A stretch of DNA of 64,000 nt from positions 5,388,628-5,452,627 of the forward strand of contig OZ037771.1 of NCBI GenBank assembly GCA_964035545.1. The letters run 5' to 3'. Under the pieces are notes generated by a model. That model was not told the DNA's origin and made no database searches. It saw only the letters and a program-made list of their open reading frames with translations. This DNA is from Bugula neritina (lineage: Eukaryota; Bryozoa; Gymnolaemata; Cheilostomatida; Bugulidae). The position numbers and the translations under genes were made by a program. Shown here piece after piece: positions 45,023-58,200 of the stretch (position 1 is its first letter; each line of letters starts with the position of its first letter).

Positions 45023-48000
45023 TCATGGAGGTGATTTGTAGAAGACATCTACAGTAGTCTGCCGGCATGGCCTTAGATCATAGTTGAACGCACCAATGGC
45101 CAACTTTCCAGGGGAGGGTTTGAAGTAGTCCAACCCTCGTCCAATCTTTATTGTCCAGTTATTACTTAATCTACAATGAGTACAAAACATGTACATAAGT
45201 ATAATATCTAAACTCAGAGTAGAAAAATTTGTACGCTGAATATACTTGGTGTTCAGGGAAGTACTTCTTTGCCGAGAATGATACCTTTCATATCAAATAT
45301 TTACTGACATGCTTAATTTCATATAGATCAAGATATTTAAAGACTAACAATGTTATGCATTTCCTGCTTTTTACATTTGTTTACATTTAGTTACTAACTT
45401 ATCTTTCAACAGTGAATGCGGAAGGAGCAAGTAGGGAAAAATCAAGAAAATTATTTTTTATCTTTGCATTATTTGGGAAAAATTAATATGGAAAATCTAA
45501 TTAAGGCAACCTCATGAGAATGATGAGTCATAATAATCATTCCTATAAATCCATTTAGTTTTGCCTTCAATGAACTAATATAAAATGATATATTCATAAT
45601 GATATGATGGAGAAAACTTGAGTATCAGAGCATAAAAACTTCAACTGAGAAACTTTGAAAACTTTTAGTTCAGCAAATTGCATGAGCCAACCAGTATTTC
45701 AGTGTTAGACTGCATTGCGAGTGTCACGGGCTAAGCATTAGACTAAGTAACACACCGAATCTCCCGATCATGTAGACTGCTGGAGAACTCTGTGTGGAGT
45801 GTGACATGGTGAGTGGCTAAACTGCTGCCAATTTCTGCCAGCTTCGTCTGCTGTTGCTGATGATCAGTTGTGTCAGCACTGGTTCTCAGCTTGATCTCTC
45901 TGAGCCCACATTGAGATTTCACCAGCAACTCAGCAAGCTTCAGGAAATTTACAATCTACAATAGATATACACCTGGTCTATAGTATATTATATACCTGGT
46001 GTGTAGTATATTATATACCTGCAGTGTAGGATATATACCTGTAGCTAGTGTAGGATGTATACATGTAGTGTAGGATATATACCTGTAGTGTAGGATATAT
46101 ACCTGATGATGAGAACGTACGTAAGGATCATCTATCTCCACTCTCTCACACTTTTCTAGCAGAAACCTGCTTACTAGTGACTCATAAGAGAAACCAGTAG
46201 AATTTTCTTCTATAAAAATCTGCTCATGATACCTCCCAGCTGAAAGAGCAAAAAAACAGCAACTAATCATCTTGAAGTTATATTTTAATAGTTAAATCAT
46301 TAGAATTGACACCATATAAAAATTTTCATAAACTGTGTTATTGTATAACTGTATTACTGTATAATTACTGTATTACTATATTACTGTGTTACTGTATTAC
46401 TGTATAACTGTATTACTGCATCATTGTGTTACTGTATAACTGTATTACTGTGTTACTATATTACTGTGTTACTGTATTACTGTATAACTGTGTTACTGTG
46501 TTACTGTATTACTGTGTTACTGTATTACTGTGTTACTGTATTACTGTGTTACTGTATAACTGTATTACTGTGTTACTGTATTACTGTATTACTGTGTTAC
46601 TGTATAATTACTGTGTTACTGTATTACTGTGTTACTGTGTTACTGTATTACTGTGTTACTGTACAGATGAAAAAGTAGTTTAAGTGTCATGGTTTATTCA
46701 ATATTTTGTTGCCAAGATTGTATAATTTAGTTGTAAAATATTTCAAAAAGAATGAAGCTGTATATTGAATATAGTGAATTTCATTCAATCATCTGGTTTT
46801 TAATAATTATTACACATGTATGATCGATATGGTATGATATCTGGAAAAGGCTTTTGAAGAACTCCTCAGCAGGTTAATAAAATAAAACTTTGATAAATTA
46901 ATTTTATACTTTTTTGGTCTTCATAAATTTTACATTTCACAGGCCATTGTCATAGAAGCTATAAAGACTGAGTAAACAATAATTGTTAGTAGGTACCTTC
47001 GGTATTAGATAATTTCATTAAAACCTGTTCAAGATAATGCAGAAATTGGAAATAAATCATATAATTTGCATCATAAAACATACTTGAAATCAACTTAATA
47101 TAAACTTACGCAAGTTTATAGTCACTATCCCTGTGAAAAGAGTTTTGGGGTTTTGTTAAATTGGGCTAAGGACTTATTCAGATGAGGCACAGAAGCAATT
47201 ATGACTGGATGCTCTTTCTGACATCACCAATGGCCTTTACTGGGCATCGAACTAATGACTTTGGGTTTACTAAGCAAGTGCTTTAACCCCTAGACAATGG
47301 CTGCTTCTATTTAAATCAACTCAATATATATCCAACAATTATGAAGAACTAAAGGTCTCCATCAAAATAATATGAACATCAAGTTTAAAATCTTACTTGT
47401 CTTTTCCTTATCTATGTGACTTTTGATCCACTCAGCTCTATCCATGTACTCCACCATTTTGTTTCTTAGTGCTGCCTTCCCAGCTTCACTCCGTCCTGTG
47501 GCTACAACGACACTCCAGTTACATGCTACTGTGTAACAAGTTTATTATGTTTTAGAGTTGTGTTCCCATGAAATTGTATTCTAAAAATCCTAATATAAAT
47601 CTTATTGTAACTGTAAGTATTCAAATCTAGGATTCTTATGCAATGTGAAAAATCTTTCACTTTTCCAAATAATTTCAGCCACCTCTAAATAGTGTGACTG
47701 ACAGTTTATCACGGATAAATTATACCTAAAGACTTTCTGAAATTTAAACAATTTTTTTCTGTAACATTTAGAGCTATGAAAAAAATGTATCACTCTGCTT
47801 GTAAATGATTGGGCTTGTACATTTTTTGACATTTAAATCATCAAATTTACGACTAGCTTTTAGCTATTTTAGAAAATATACAATTCAAACAGGGCATGTA
47901 TATGAACTAGTGATGTTGGCACTAAAGTCTCCAGTCTACGAGTACCTTTACTAGCCTGCATCAATAGCTGCAAGCCTTCCTGGTAACATATTAAACTCTC

Positions 48001-48087
48001 TGTATATCGCTTGCTCCGGTCCAATTCAATGGCTCGTTTGATCAGCCCAATACCAAAAGTTTCCAGACCACCTGTGATGTCAGACAT
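45023..48087 (-). CDS. MITD1: MIT domain-containing protein 1
   Basis: MITD1 binds ESCRT-III tails through an N-terminal MIT domain and membranes through a C-terminal phospholipase D-like domain, and acts in cytokinetic abscission (family knowledge). Exons are 47,946-48,087, 47,397-47,501, 46,103-46,239, 45,756-45,955 and 45,023-45,170, summing to 732 bases (243 aa; human 249). The MIT region reads KRAIELDRSKRYTESLICYQ and EGLQLLMQASKGT, then YMDRAEWIKSHI. The C-terminal domain reads ENSTGFSYESL, VEIDDPYVRSHHQ, TEFSSSLHDREIR and NNWTIKIGRGLDYFK. Exon 2 has two in-frame acceptors 6 bases apart (47,501 or 47,495). An acceptor-like CTTGTAG sits one base before the ATG, suggesting an intron in the 5' UTR. 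Confidence 0.95.
45960..46102. repeat. 20-24-bp tandem array seeded at MITD1 exon 3 donor
   Basis: On the - strand the exon ends CATCATCAG|GTATATATCC. Units such as GTATATATCCTACACTACAG then repeat, each ending CAG and followed by GT. AG|GT boundaries fall at 46,103 (real), 46,083, 46,063 (mutated to ATG|TA), 46,039, 46,019, 45,996 and 45,973. Confidence 0.95.
46330..46675. repeat. GTTACTGTATTACT minisatellite in MITD1 intron 2
   Basis: About 340 bases of 10-bp units alternating TTACTGTATTAC and TTACTGTGTTAC. Two long + strand ORFs across it (LLYYCVTV repeats) are by-products of the array. Confidence 0.9.
47105..47312 (-). mobile_element. SINE family 1, copy 3
   Basis: Same orientation as copy 1. 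It has GTTTATAGTCACTATCCCTG at the tail end, the body (GGCTAAGGACTTATTCAGAT) and a degraded tRNA head. It lies in MITD1 intron 1. Confidence 0.88.
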
Positions 48088-48284
48088 TCTACAAGGACAA
48101 TTAATCACATGCAAATATTACTCATATATTTCCCACCACACATTCAGCGATTATTAGCTAAGGGCAGCTTGGTGATAGCTTCTTACTGGAGAGACAGTTC
48201 TTGGAGAACTGTTAGAAGTATAATCAATAGTTCACAGAGAGCTCATGATTTGAGCCAAAACACTAGCCTAGCTATCATACTACT

Positions 48285-48435
48285 AGTCTGTCATGCTGTT
48301 AGTCTGTCATGCTGTTAGTCTGTCATGCTGTTAGTCTGTCATAGTATTAGTCTATCATAGTATTAGCTTATCATAGTATTAGTCTATCATAGTATTAGTC
48401 TGTCATAGTATTATTCCATCACAGTATTAGTCTAT
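48285..48435. repeat. 16-bp minisatellite (GTCTGTCATGCTGTTA)
   Basis: About nine units, the first GTCTGTCATGCTGTTA and later GTCTRTCATAGTATTA. It lies upstream of MITD1. Confidence 0.9.
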
Positions 48436-48439
48436 CATA

Positions 48440-49219
48440 CCATAAGCCTATCTTGTTACCAACCATTGCAATCATTGTAATTAACACATATTTAATTTTG
48501 CAAGCTACAAATCCTATCAAATTCTGCAACAAAAAATTATATAGATGTACTGGCAGGATTACCGTCTATGTGCTGCATTATTCTAAGTTTTGAGCCAATA
48601 ATCACCTTCAACTACAAATAATGTAATTTGGGGGGGGGGGGGTAGAAAAACCAGAAGTTGTGTAATAACACCAGCTGTTGCAGTTACAAACAGGTGAAAA
48701 TAAGTTGAACAGGAGACTGGATGTTTAACATCATAGATTTCACCTGTTCCTTACAACTTTTAAAGTAGCAATCTACAACTGCTTGTCCCAAAGAGCCAAG
48801 GATTTGAGTTTTCACCCTGACATTAACAGATAAAGTAAATTGCTACTGCAAACTCATTTAAAAAAAAACCGTTAGATTTGATTGCTTTTCCTCCATATTA
48901 ATCTAACAAATTGTAAATTATGTAAAAGGTTAATTGCTAGTTTCACTTGAAGAAAAACAGCAGCACGTGAAATAAGCAAATGTCAGTAGCACTTGTTGAA
49001 AGCTTTCCAAGTGACTGCAAGATGCACTCTGCAACTGCTTTCTAAACGCTTTGACTGTGAGCACAGAAGAGCTAGTTTAAATGCTAAATTACTGCCCCCA
49101 AACATTTCACGAAAACAAGACAGTTATAACTATTGAAATAAATATTGTATTTAGAAAAACCAATCAACATTTAAAAAACAATAACAATATAGTTCAGAGA
49201 TTGAGTCATGAAATCATCG
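48440..49219. other. MITD1-IGHMBP2 intergenic sequence
   Basis: Holds the IGHMBP2 3' UTR and the MITD1 promoter side. A run of 13 G lies at 48,630-48,642. No gene seen. Confidence 0.5.
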
Positions 49220-52200
49220 TCACTTATCCTTTTCTTTAGGTTTTCTCTTGTCTGTTAGCTCTGAGAGCTTTTTATTAAGTCTACGTTCCAAACCAGCTCT
49301 GGCTGATGCATTTGGCTTCTTATTTGAGGCCACACCACCTATGAAAACACCACATTGGAAGAAGCTTCTAGGTTGTGTGTAAACAGACATATCAGACTGC
49401 CTGTAGCTCAGCCATAATTTAATGTTAGGTGAAGTAGTGAATTTAATGTTAGGTGGTATTTTAATGTTACATCAAGGTATTTGTAATAATGGTAGAAACA
49501 TATAGTTAAGAAAATTTTCTATTATCTGATAAAGCCACAGATAAATTTCTATATTTTAGCGCCATTATTGAGTATTACACACACGCATGCATAAACATAC
49601 ATTTAAACAGCATATAATATTTTATTTTTAAGCAACATTACTAACCATTGAAGAGTTTTCCTTCCTTTATAAATGTAGACCTAGCTTGAGTTTTAGCTTC
49701 AGCACCACAGCCATGAACTTCAGGCATGCCATGACTCAAGCAGAACCTTGTGAAATAAAATATTTAAAGAAAGCTCAGAAAAGTTAGCACATTGCATTCA
49801 ACATCATCCTAAATATTACAGGCTGATATTATAATAATACTACCTAGAAATCACATATCCATTTTAACTTATGATGTCAGGCATTGCATCATTGAGTTGT
49901 TATCCACACTTAGTAATTAATTTAATCTAAAATTGGGACAGTTGTTTTTAGAAATTACTTCCGCCATTTATTTGCTATTTAATACTGGAAAGGTTCAAAG
50001 TTTTAAACCCTGATGAAGGCAAAATACTTTCTATATGTCTACATTTTCTGCATGCAACAATTGAAAATCCTTTTGTGCAGTCATAAATATAAAAACTTAC
50101 AATTTGCCATTTACTATAATCTCAGAAGCTTTATCAAACTGACAGAACATTATATCAGTGATAGAGAACGAATAGTGAGATATGTTGGCTAATCATGTAT
50201 GCCAGCAGATTTCTAACTATGTGGAGTGAAACTAAGAGTAAACAACTTCCTTTAGCCTGCAATACATTATAGAGAAGACAACTTCAACTTGTATTCTATT
50301 GTACAGTAGACAACTATTTTTAGCTTGTATTTTACTATATAAAATACAACTCACCTTAATTTACAGAACTGACAGTTCACTCCGAGTGTTCTAACCAAAG
50401 TCTTACATTTCTTAAAGTTACAAACAGAGTTAAGCTGGTCAGCAGCAGCGAGTAAGGCATCAAAGTCATCTCCGTCAGCGTTCTTTATTGCTTCCCCGCT
50501 GTCCACTTTCTTCCTGTGAGACAATCGTTTCTGAACAATTAGCTTGTAGTACATAAATTCTCTAACACTACTGAGCATGTATCACATTTGTGACTGAGAA
50601 ATTTCTGTTTTAAAAACCAACTAATTGGATTTTTATATAATTAAATTCAAGATAAAGAAATTAACAATTATAAGCAAAAATTATAGCTTACAACAACAAA
50701 TTACTGCATGCAATTATTTTGACAGGAAAGCAATGACTTAGCATGAATGTGAGTTTATACCTTTATCTTTTAAGCCAATAAATAAATTTTAATGAGGAAA
50801 CAATTCCACTAAGTTTCCTTGCATTATAAAAGCATCACAACACAATTCATGGAATGACACAGTTTAAGTAAACTGATATAATTTACTTTTCTTTCTTCTT
50901 TTTCGTTGGTTTGTTAGCACTGTGTGTTTTAGGTTTGCATGACTCCATGACATCCGGTGGCTTTCCATGAGCCGGAGGCACCTTGTCATGACTAACCGGT
51001 TCTGTGTGAGTAACACCTGAGGATAAAACTGGTGCACATCTCAGCTTATGTAGATGAAGGTTAGCCCGAGGAACTAACTTACCACACATATCGCAGGTAA
51101 ATTCTTCTAATGCTAGCGATTCAGTTTTAGTAGACACGCTCTGAGCTACAAAGATTATTGACTAACTGAGTCTTAGAGAATGAATATCAACCTGGTCTAT
51201 TCTAGATTAAATGTAGTTTCTAACATGTATAGTAAATGACAGAGTGGTGGTGGGAATTGAACCACACAACACCCATTTGTTAAGCAGCACAGGAAAACCC
51301 TATTCACTACACCGCCAAGCTACCATCTCCTCCGCAGAATGGAGGAAGGTCCAGTAATAGCCTTGTTCTACACTATACAGAGTTACGGTTGGGTTTCACA
51401 CAGATACTAATGCTTTAAACAAATCTGATTCTTCAACATACCTTCTGCGTTTGCCTTCTCAGCAATGTACTCCAGTTGATGTTTCTTGGTAGCTTCAGTT
51501 TTATGTGGTTTCTCTATAATAATGTGCCTTTGTGCACCTTCCCCTACACTGGTGTGTTTAAGGTTATGGTCCTCTGCAAGCTACAAAATCATGCCAATAA
51601 AAACAGCATAAAATAAATTTAATTTGTTTATACAATGTTATAATGTTATAATTCTAAAGTTGACAAATACTGGTGAACATCTCACTTAGTAAAAATCTCA
51701 CCTAGTGAAGAGCCCACTTAGTAAACAACCCACCTAGTGAAGAGCCCACCTAATGAAGAGCCCACCTAGTGAAGAGCCCACCTAGTAAACATCTCACCTA
51801 GTTAACATCCCACCTAGTAAACACCCCACCTAGTAAACAACTCGCCTAGTAAAAATCTCACCTAGTGAAGAGCCCACCTAGTAAACAACATACCTGGTGA
51901 ACTACAAGACGCTGAAAAGAATTAAGAGTGGGTGGAAAGCTGTGGCTAGTAGCAGAGCTCCTTACAAAGTCTACTATGACAGAACTAAACTCATCTCTGA
52001 TTCGCTGAGTACGTTCTTCCTGTGTCTCAGATTTCTCTATAGTGGAACTACAAGTACACATGAAACACTAAACCAACCAACACAAACATCACAAGTATTA
52101 TCAAGCCCTGTTATGGCAATATGACAAGTTAATGCTGACAATTAACGGTACATAGGAGAACCCTTTTACTGTTTATAAGAATTACCTTTGTTAAAAACAC

Positions 52201-55200
52201 AAAATTTATGAATATGCAAAAAGCAACTTACTTGTGTGCACTGAGTTAAAATATTTCAACTTTAAAATAGAGTCCTCTCTCACACGCATGTACGGAGTCA
52301 ATATATGCGAGCAAACAACTCTTGAGCTATAAGTCTGTCAGCAAGTTGCTCAACACAAATCAAGTCTGATTACCTGATAATGCCCGAGTCAACAGAACTT
52401 GGCTGACTCTGTTTTTGAGTTGACTTAGGTTTTCCTTTACTTGAATGAGACTTCTTATCAGAGGTTTTAGTCTGTGTTGTAGAGCCAGACTCTTTCATCA
52501 GCCTGGCAACTTTCTCACTCAGTGCTCCAACGTGATAGTCTAAGGAGAAGTGAACACAGCAAATATATAGTTCTTCCGTTGAATTACTGCTGGCTTTTTA
52601 TTTTCAGATATCAAATGCAACATATTTTATTGAGTAAAGCTATTCCATCAGATGTGACATAGCCATTCCTGAGACTTGACGAATAAATAAAACAGCTAGC
52701 AGTTAGTTAGCTGCACACTCAGCAGTAATTCAAGTATCAACAGCCTTGGGTGATTCAATGTCAATGATTTAACAAGCACTTTTACAAGTTTTTTAAGATT
52801 TATAAGAATACTTGTTTTACAAAAAAAACAAAGATACTGTATAATAATTAGTCTCTGAATCTACCACACCAGCATGGGCAAGGCAGTTCATGAAAAATAA
52901 TCTAAAAGTCAAGTCAAATTGTGTAAACTATATCACAACATATATACAATTATGTGACATATACAGATATTAGCCATTGCTATTCGTGTAGTAAAACTTT
53001 CATGCAGACGTATGTTGTAACTCACCCTGCTGGTATTCAGCAGCTGTCTTCACAACTCCATGAGCTGACATATAGTTGATGAGTCTGGAGAGGAAGGGGT
53101 GTCTGCTGACAGTGTCTGAGTCACACACGACAGCAACTTGTCTTCGTGCTCTGGTAACAGCTACATTCAGCCTTCTGTCCTCAGCGAGGAAGCCAACAAC
53201 ACCTATACAGTACACAAGCACACCTATACAGTACACAAGCACACCTATACAGTACACAAACACACCTATACAGTACACAAGCACACCTATACAGTACACA
53301 AGCACACCTATACAGTACACAAACACACCTATACAGTACACAAACACACCGAAAAAAATACTAACAACTTAGACATTAAATGGGTGTTTTACAAGACTGG
53401 AGATGCAGTGGTGAGCAGCTATGACCGATCAATGCACGAGTTCATAAGTTTCTAGGTTACACGCCCGCACACACTACACATAACGTATCTAGCATGTGTA
53501 ATATATGTCACATATAATATATCATGCAGAAAAGTCAATACAACTGACAAAGACTGCTCGCAATTACATAAACACAAACTAATGATAGTACAGATCCCTA
53601 CTAAGTCAATTACTTACAAGTGGAGACAACACACTGAAACTAACCTTTATTATTCGATCGGACAAGGGAGATAACAACAGCTTCTTTTTCCCGACCTTGA
53701 TACCCATCTACAGACTTGATCTCTAAGTCTTTGTATTTATCTGATAGTCTGTTTCGAATCAGTTCTACCTGCAGGAGAGTTACCCAGACTATACCAAGTT
53801 AACTACAGTGATGCACTCAGACTACGCTATCCTAATTGACAGTTGACTATTTGCTAACTCATGACTGTAACAGAATCTATCTCTTCAACCAACTTAACAT
53901 AACTGCAAAAGCTCCTTAACTAATGTAAACAAATTCTCTGCTTACTTAACCCCTTTCACTAACTAATAGTATGACTACCACTACTACCATAGTCACTTTC
54001 ACTAATTAATACTATAACTACTAATACTATAACTACTAATACTATAACTACTAATACTATAACTACTAATACTATAACTACTACTACTACCACAGTTACT
54101 TTAACTAATACTATAACTACTACTACTACTACCACAGTCACTTTAACTAATACTATAACTACTAACTAATACTGTAACCATCACTACTACTACCACAGCC
54201 ACTCTCACTGATTAATACTATAATGACTAACTATTACGATAGACTATTCACCACAGTCACCATCATCAACTATTACTATAACTACTACTACTACCACGGT
54301 CACTCATAAACTAAGTTTAAGTACTATTACTACTACCATACTGGTGGCCAGCTGTTACTATAACTACTACTATAAACCATTACTACATACTACACAGGTC
54401 ATAGTTACCTGAAAGTTATATGGAGATATAACTGCAATATCAGCTGCATTCACTCCGGATTGGATGAGAGACTGGACATGGAGAGCAACCAGATCAGCTT
54501 CACCTGCAGTACAACACATCTCAGTCTATACTCATTATTAGGGAAAGGATTGTGAAGGAAAACAGTGATATTTCATTAAAGCAAATAAGCATATCTGCTA
54601 GTAACTAAAAATCATTTCTAGCAATTACCCTTTGGTTCATAGAAATATAATAACTGAATACTATATTTATTTATGGCATGACACTGCAACCGGTCATTAT
54701 TCTTCACTATATCTACTCAAACACAGCTAAAGGGATAATTGGGTTGAGCTCCAGTTGCATATATACCGGAAGTTAGCCGAACAGATCACATTTACATAAA
54801 TTTGCTGAAGCACTGCTTTACACAGACAGAGTGATGTTCAATATATTTCATTTCAAATATCAGCTGCAGACAACAGCTGCAGACAAAAACTGCAGACAAA
54901 AACTGCAGAGAGCAGCTATAGACGAAAGCTGTGGATGACAGTTGCAGGCAGCTGCAGACGAAAGCTGCAGAAGACAGTTGCAGATAACAGCTGCAGATGA
55001 CAGCTGCAGATAACAGTTGCAGATAACAGCTGCAGATGACAGTTGCAAATAACAGCTGCAGATAACAGCTGCAGATAACAGCTGCAGATGACACTTGCAG
55101 ACACACACCTTCATTGCCTTTACTCTGCTCATCAGGCAACTCCAGTTCGGGCAGGTCACAGCCAGCCGTGTCTATCAATATCAGTGGCTCACATGTGACT

Positions 55201-58200
55201 TCATTGTCTTCAACCCCCTGCGCCATGTACAAACAGACTATTATACACCACTGTTAGCAGTGCAAAGCTGAACCTTAACCAATCTTCCTCAATAAATTTG
55301 TATAAAACAAAACAGCAACATTACAAAATCATATATATTTCAATGAAAGCCGTTATATTTTTAAAGTATAAACCGAAACTCCACTGAATTCATACAGAAG
55401 TACTAAAAAGAGAATATTGTACTTTCTGTGTAACCAATTGCATTAGTCTAGTATTAGAAAGAGTGTCATAAATGTTCAGAGCTTATGCAAGCATATTTCC
55501 AACATAAGCTGTAATATAGAGCAGTGTTGAAGATCAGAAGAAAACGCACATTCAAGCAACTGGGTTCGGAAAAAAGCCTATTGCACTTAGCCCGAGTAAA
55601 TTCACTTTCACATAACTAGGGAAATACCAGCACGTAACTTCACGTGATATAATTGAAGATGAAAACGTCAATTAGAGTCACATAACATAACTCACAGTGA
55701 TGTCTCGGAGTAGATGCGTGCTAACAGTGGAGCTGGCAGTTAGTTTGCTGTTGTAGAGCTCATCTGAAGCCCACTGCATGATCTGACTGTTCATTCTGTA
55801 CTGTACAGTGAGCATGTGCACATGGGAGCTGTGCGAGTCTATCAACCTCTCCATTAGAGTAACAGACAGACCTTCCGCAGCTGCTCTGTAAAGTGGCAGC
55901 ATATTAGATAGACATGTACAGTCAGCGGTGGCCAGTACAATAATATCACAGTGTATAGTATTACTTTGTATAGTACCACAGTGTATAGTATTACTTTGTA
56001 TAGTACCAGAGTATCTAGTATCACTGTGTATAGTACCACAGTAAATAGTACACACAAAAGATATAAGATAGTTTACTCGATATATAACAGTGAGACATGC
56101 TGCAGACGTATAACAGGTGAATAACCTGTTACAACCTGTCAGTGATGTCATTCTCCATGACTCAAGTAAACTGCTACCATGATGTCAACTTGTCTGACTA
56201 CACAGACAAAGCGGTGGAAATCTGCCGCTACAGAAGTGTTATATTATGATAATCTGATATAAAACTAGTAAGTTCAAAGAGCTGGTAAAAGTAAAAAAGG
56301 CATTATTGTATGCATATTACTAACTTGTGAGATAGAATGGTAGGGGGCAGTTGCAGATGGTCCCCCGCTAAGACACATTTGGGTGCTTGAGGCAAGGCTA
56401 TCCAACACGAAATCTCCAGAGCCTGCAACACAATAACACCAACACATACAATAGACATCATCTCAAAAACACTCTTTAGCAGAGCACATCATAAAAAGGC
56501 ATAAAATTTAATAAGTTACCGAAACATGAACAACCTTGACATTTTGAAGGTAGGAATCCTGAAAGCAAATTGCACACTAAAGCCTATTTTGATAACCATG
56601 TGTTTTATGTCTTCAGACAGTTAGCCCGGCACGGGCACCATGTAGTATAACAGACAGACAATACAGTATGAGTAGCAGACGTCAAGTTACCTGAGAACAC
56701 TCGTCTATAACCACGACGTCGAAGTGACCTTCACCAAGTAGCCTAAGTGGTCCGTCATTTGAGGCTGAGGTCAAGGTAGACAGAATGACCTCTGACCCTT
56801 TGAGAACTTGCTTCATGGCTTCTTCACTTCGAGTTTTCAGCTCTTTTCTGAGAGATTTCAGTTCCTGTCGCACTGATTGGCTGACTGAGGTGCCTCTACT
56901 TTGTCGCATCTTTTTCTGCAAACAGCAAGTTTATTAGCAGTCAGTCATACTCTATACTCTATTGTCTATACCAGACTGCTCTATACCAGACTGCTCTATA
57001 CTGTAATACTCTATACTATACTACTCTATACTGTACTACTCTATACTGTACTACTCTATACTGTACTACTCTATACTGTATTACTCTATAGTCTATACTA
57101 TACTACTCTATACTGTACTACTCTATACTATACTATTCTATACTATACTACTCTATACTGTATTACTCTATACTGTACTACTCTATACTGTACTACTCCA
57201 TACTGTATTACTCTATAGTCTATACTATACTACTCTATACTGTACTACTCCATACTATACTACTCTATACTGTACTACTCTATACTGTACTACTCTATAC
57301 TGTACTACTCCATACTGTATTACTCTATAGTCTATACTATACTACTCTATACTATACTACTCTATACTATACTATTCTATACTATACTACTCTATACTGT
57401 ACTACTCTATACTGTACTACTCTATACTGTATTACTCTATAGTCTATACTATACTACTCTATACTGTACTACTCTATACTGTACTACTCTATACTGTATT
57501 ACTCTATAGTCTATACTGTACTACTCTATACTATACTATTCTATACTATACTACTCTATACTATACTACTCTATACTGTACTACTCTATACTGTACTACT
57601 CCATACTATACTACTCTATACTATACTATTCTATACTATACTACTCCATACTATACTACTCTATACTGTACTACTCTATACTATACTACTCTATACTATA
57701 CTACTCTATACTATACTACTCTATAGTGTACTACTCTATACCGTAATACTATAAATGGTACTACTCTATACTATACTACTCTATACATACTAGTGTAGAG
57801 TCGATATCGGAGCGGATATCCTCAACTATGCTGCTGTCCTCACATGTGGCCAGTTTTGCGTCTAGACAGTAACAATGAATCTCATTGGTCGCTCTGGCTG
57901 GATGGCCGAGTCTAGTGACAACTACCTGGTGAGTAAAAAGGAACGGTTGGCCATTGATATTCAGTCAGTAACCAGCTTGTAGTGACACTACACCATGTTG
58001 TCTGGAAATCTCTCTAAAACAACTTGAATCTAAATACCTCGATTATCAGTAATAATTTGTCAACTAACAATTTTATCACAAACTTTTGAGCACAACAGAA
58101 TTTTTAAACTAATTTCATAGCAATATCATTATCATTACATGATACATGAATTATTCTATCAAAAAACGTCATATGTATGCTATACATTGTCTAATTGTTT

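Noticed and set aside
46424-46683. Two 84-85 codon + strand ORFs rich in LLYYCVTV
   Set aside because: They are the six-frame shadow of a 10-bp minisatellite in a MITD1 intron, antisense to the gene.
50881-50886. TAA directly after GAAAAG as the end of the IGHMBP2 gene
   Set aside because: The bases are GAAAA|GTAAAT, a splice donor. Three further exons continue the AN1 finger in phase and give a 1,007-codon protein.
51670-51893. Regular 16-bp array as a CRISPR-like array
   Set aside because: It has no unique spacers, sits in an intron of a eukaryotic gene, and its unit is explained by the splice donor.
54916-55232. 146-codon ORF as a separate Cys-rich secreted protein
   Set aside because: Its start is in IGHMBP2 exon 10 and its body is the 13-bp repeat; no independent signal peptide or homology.
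56901-57218. 105-codon + strand ORF with LLYTVLLYT repeats
   Set aside because: By-product of the 15-bp array in IGHMBP2 intron 6; no unique sequence.
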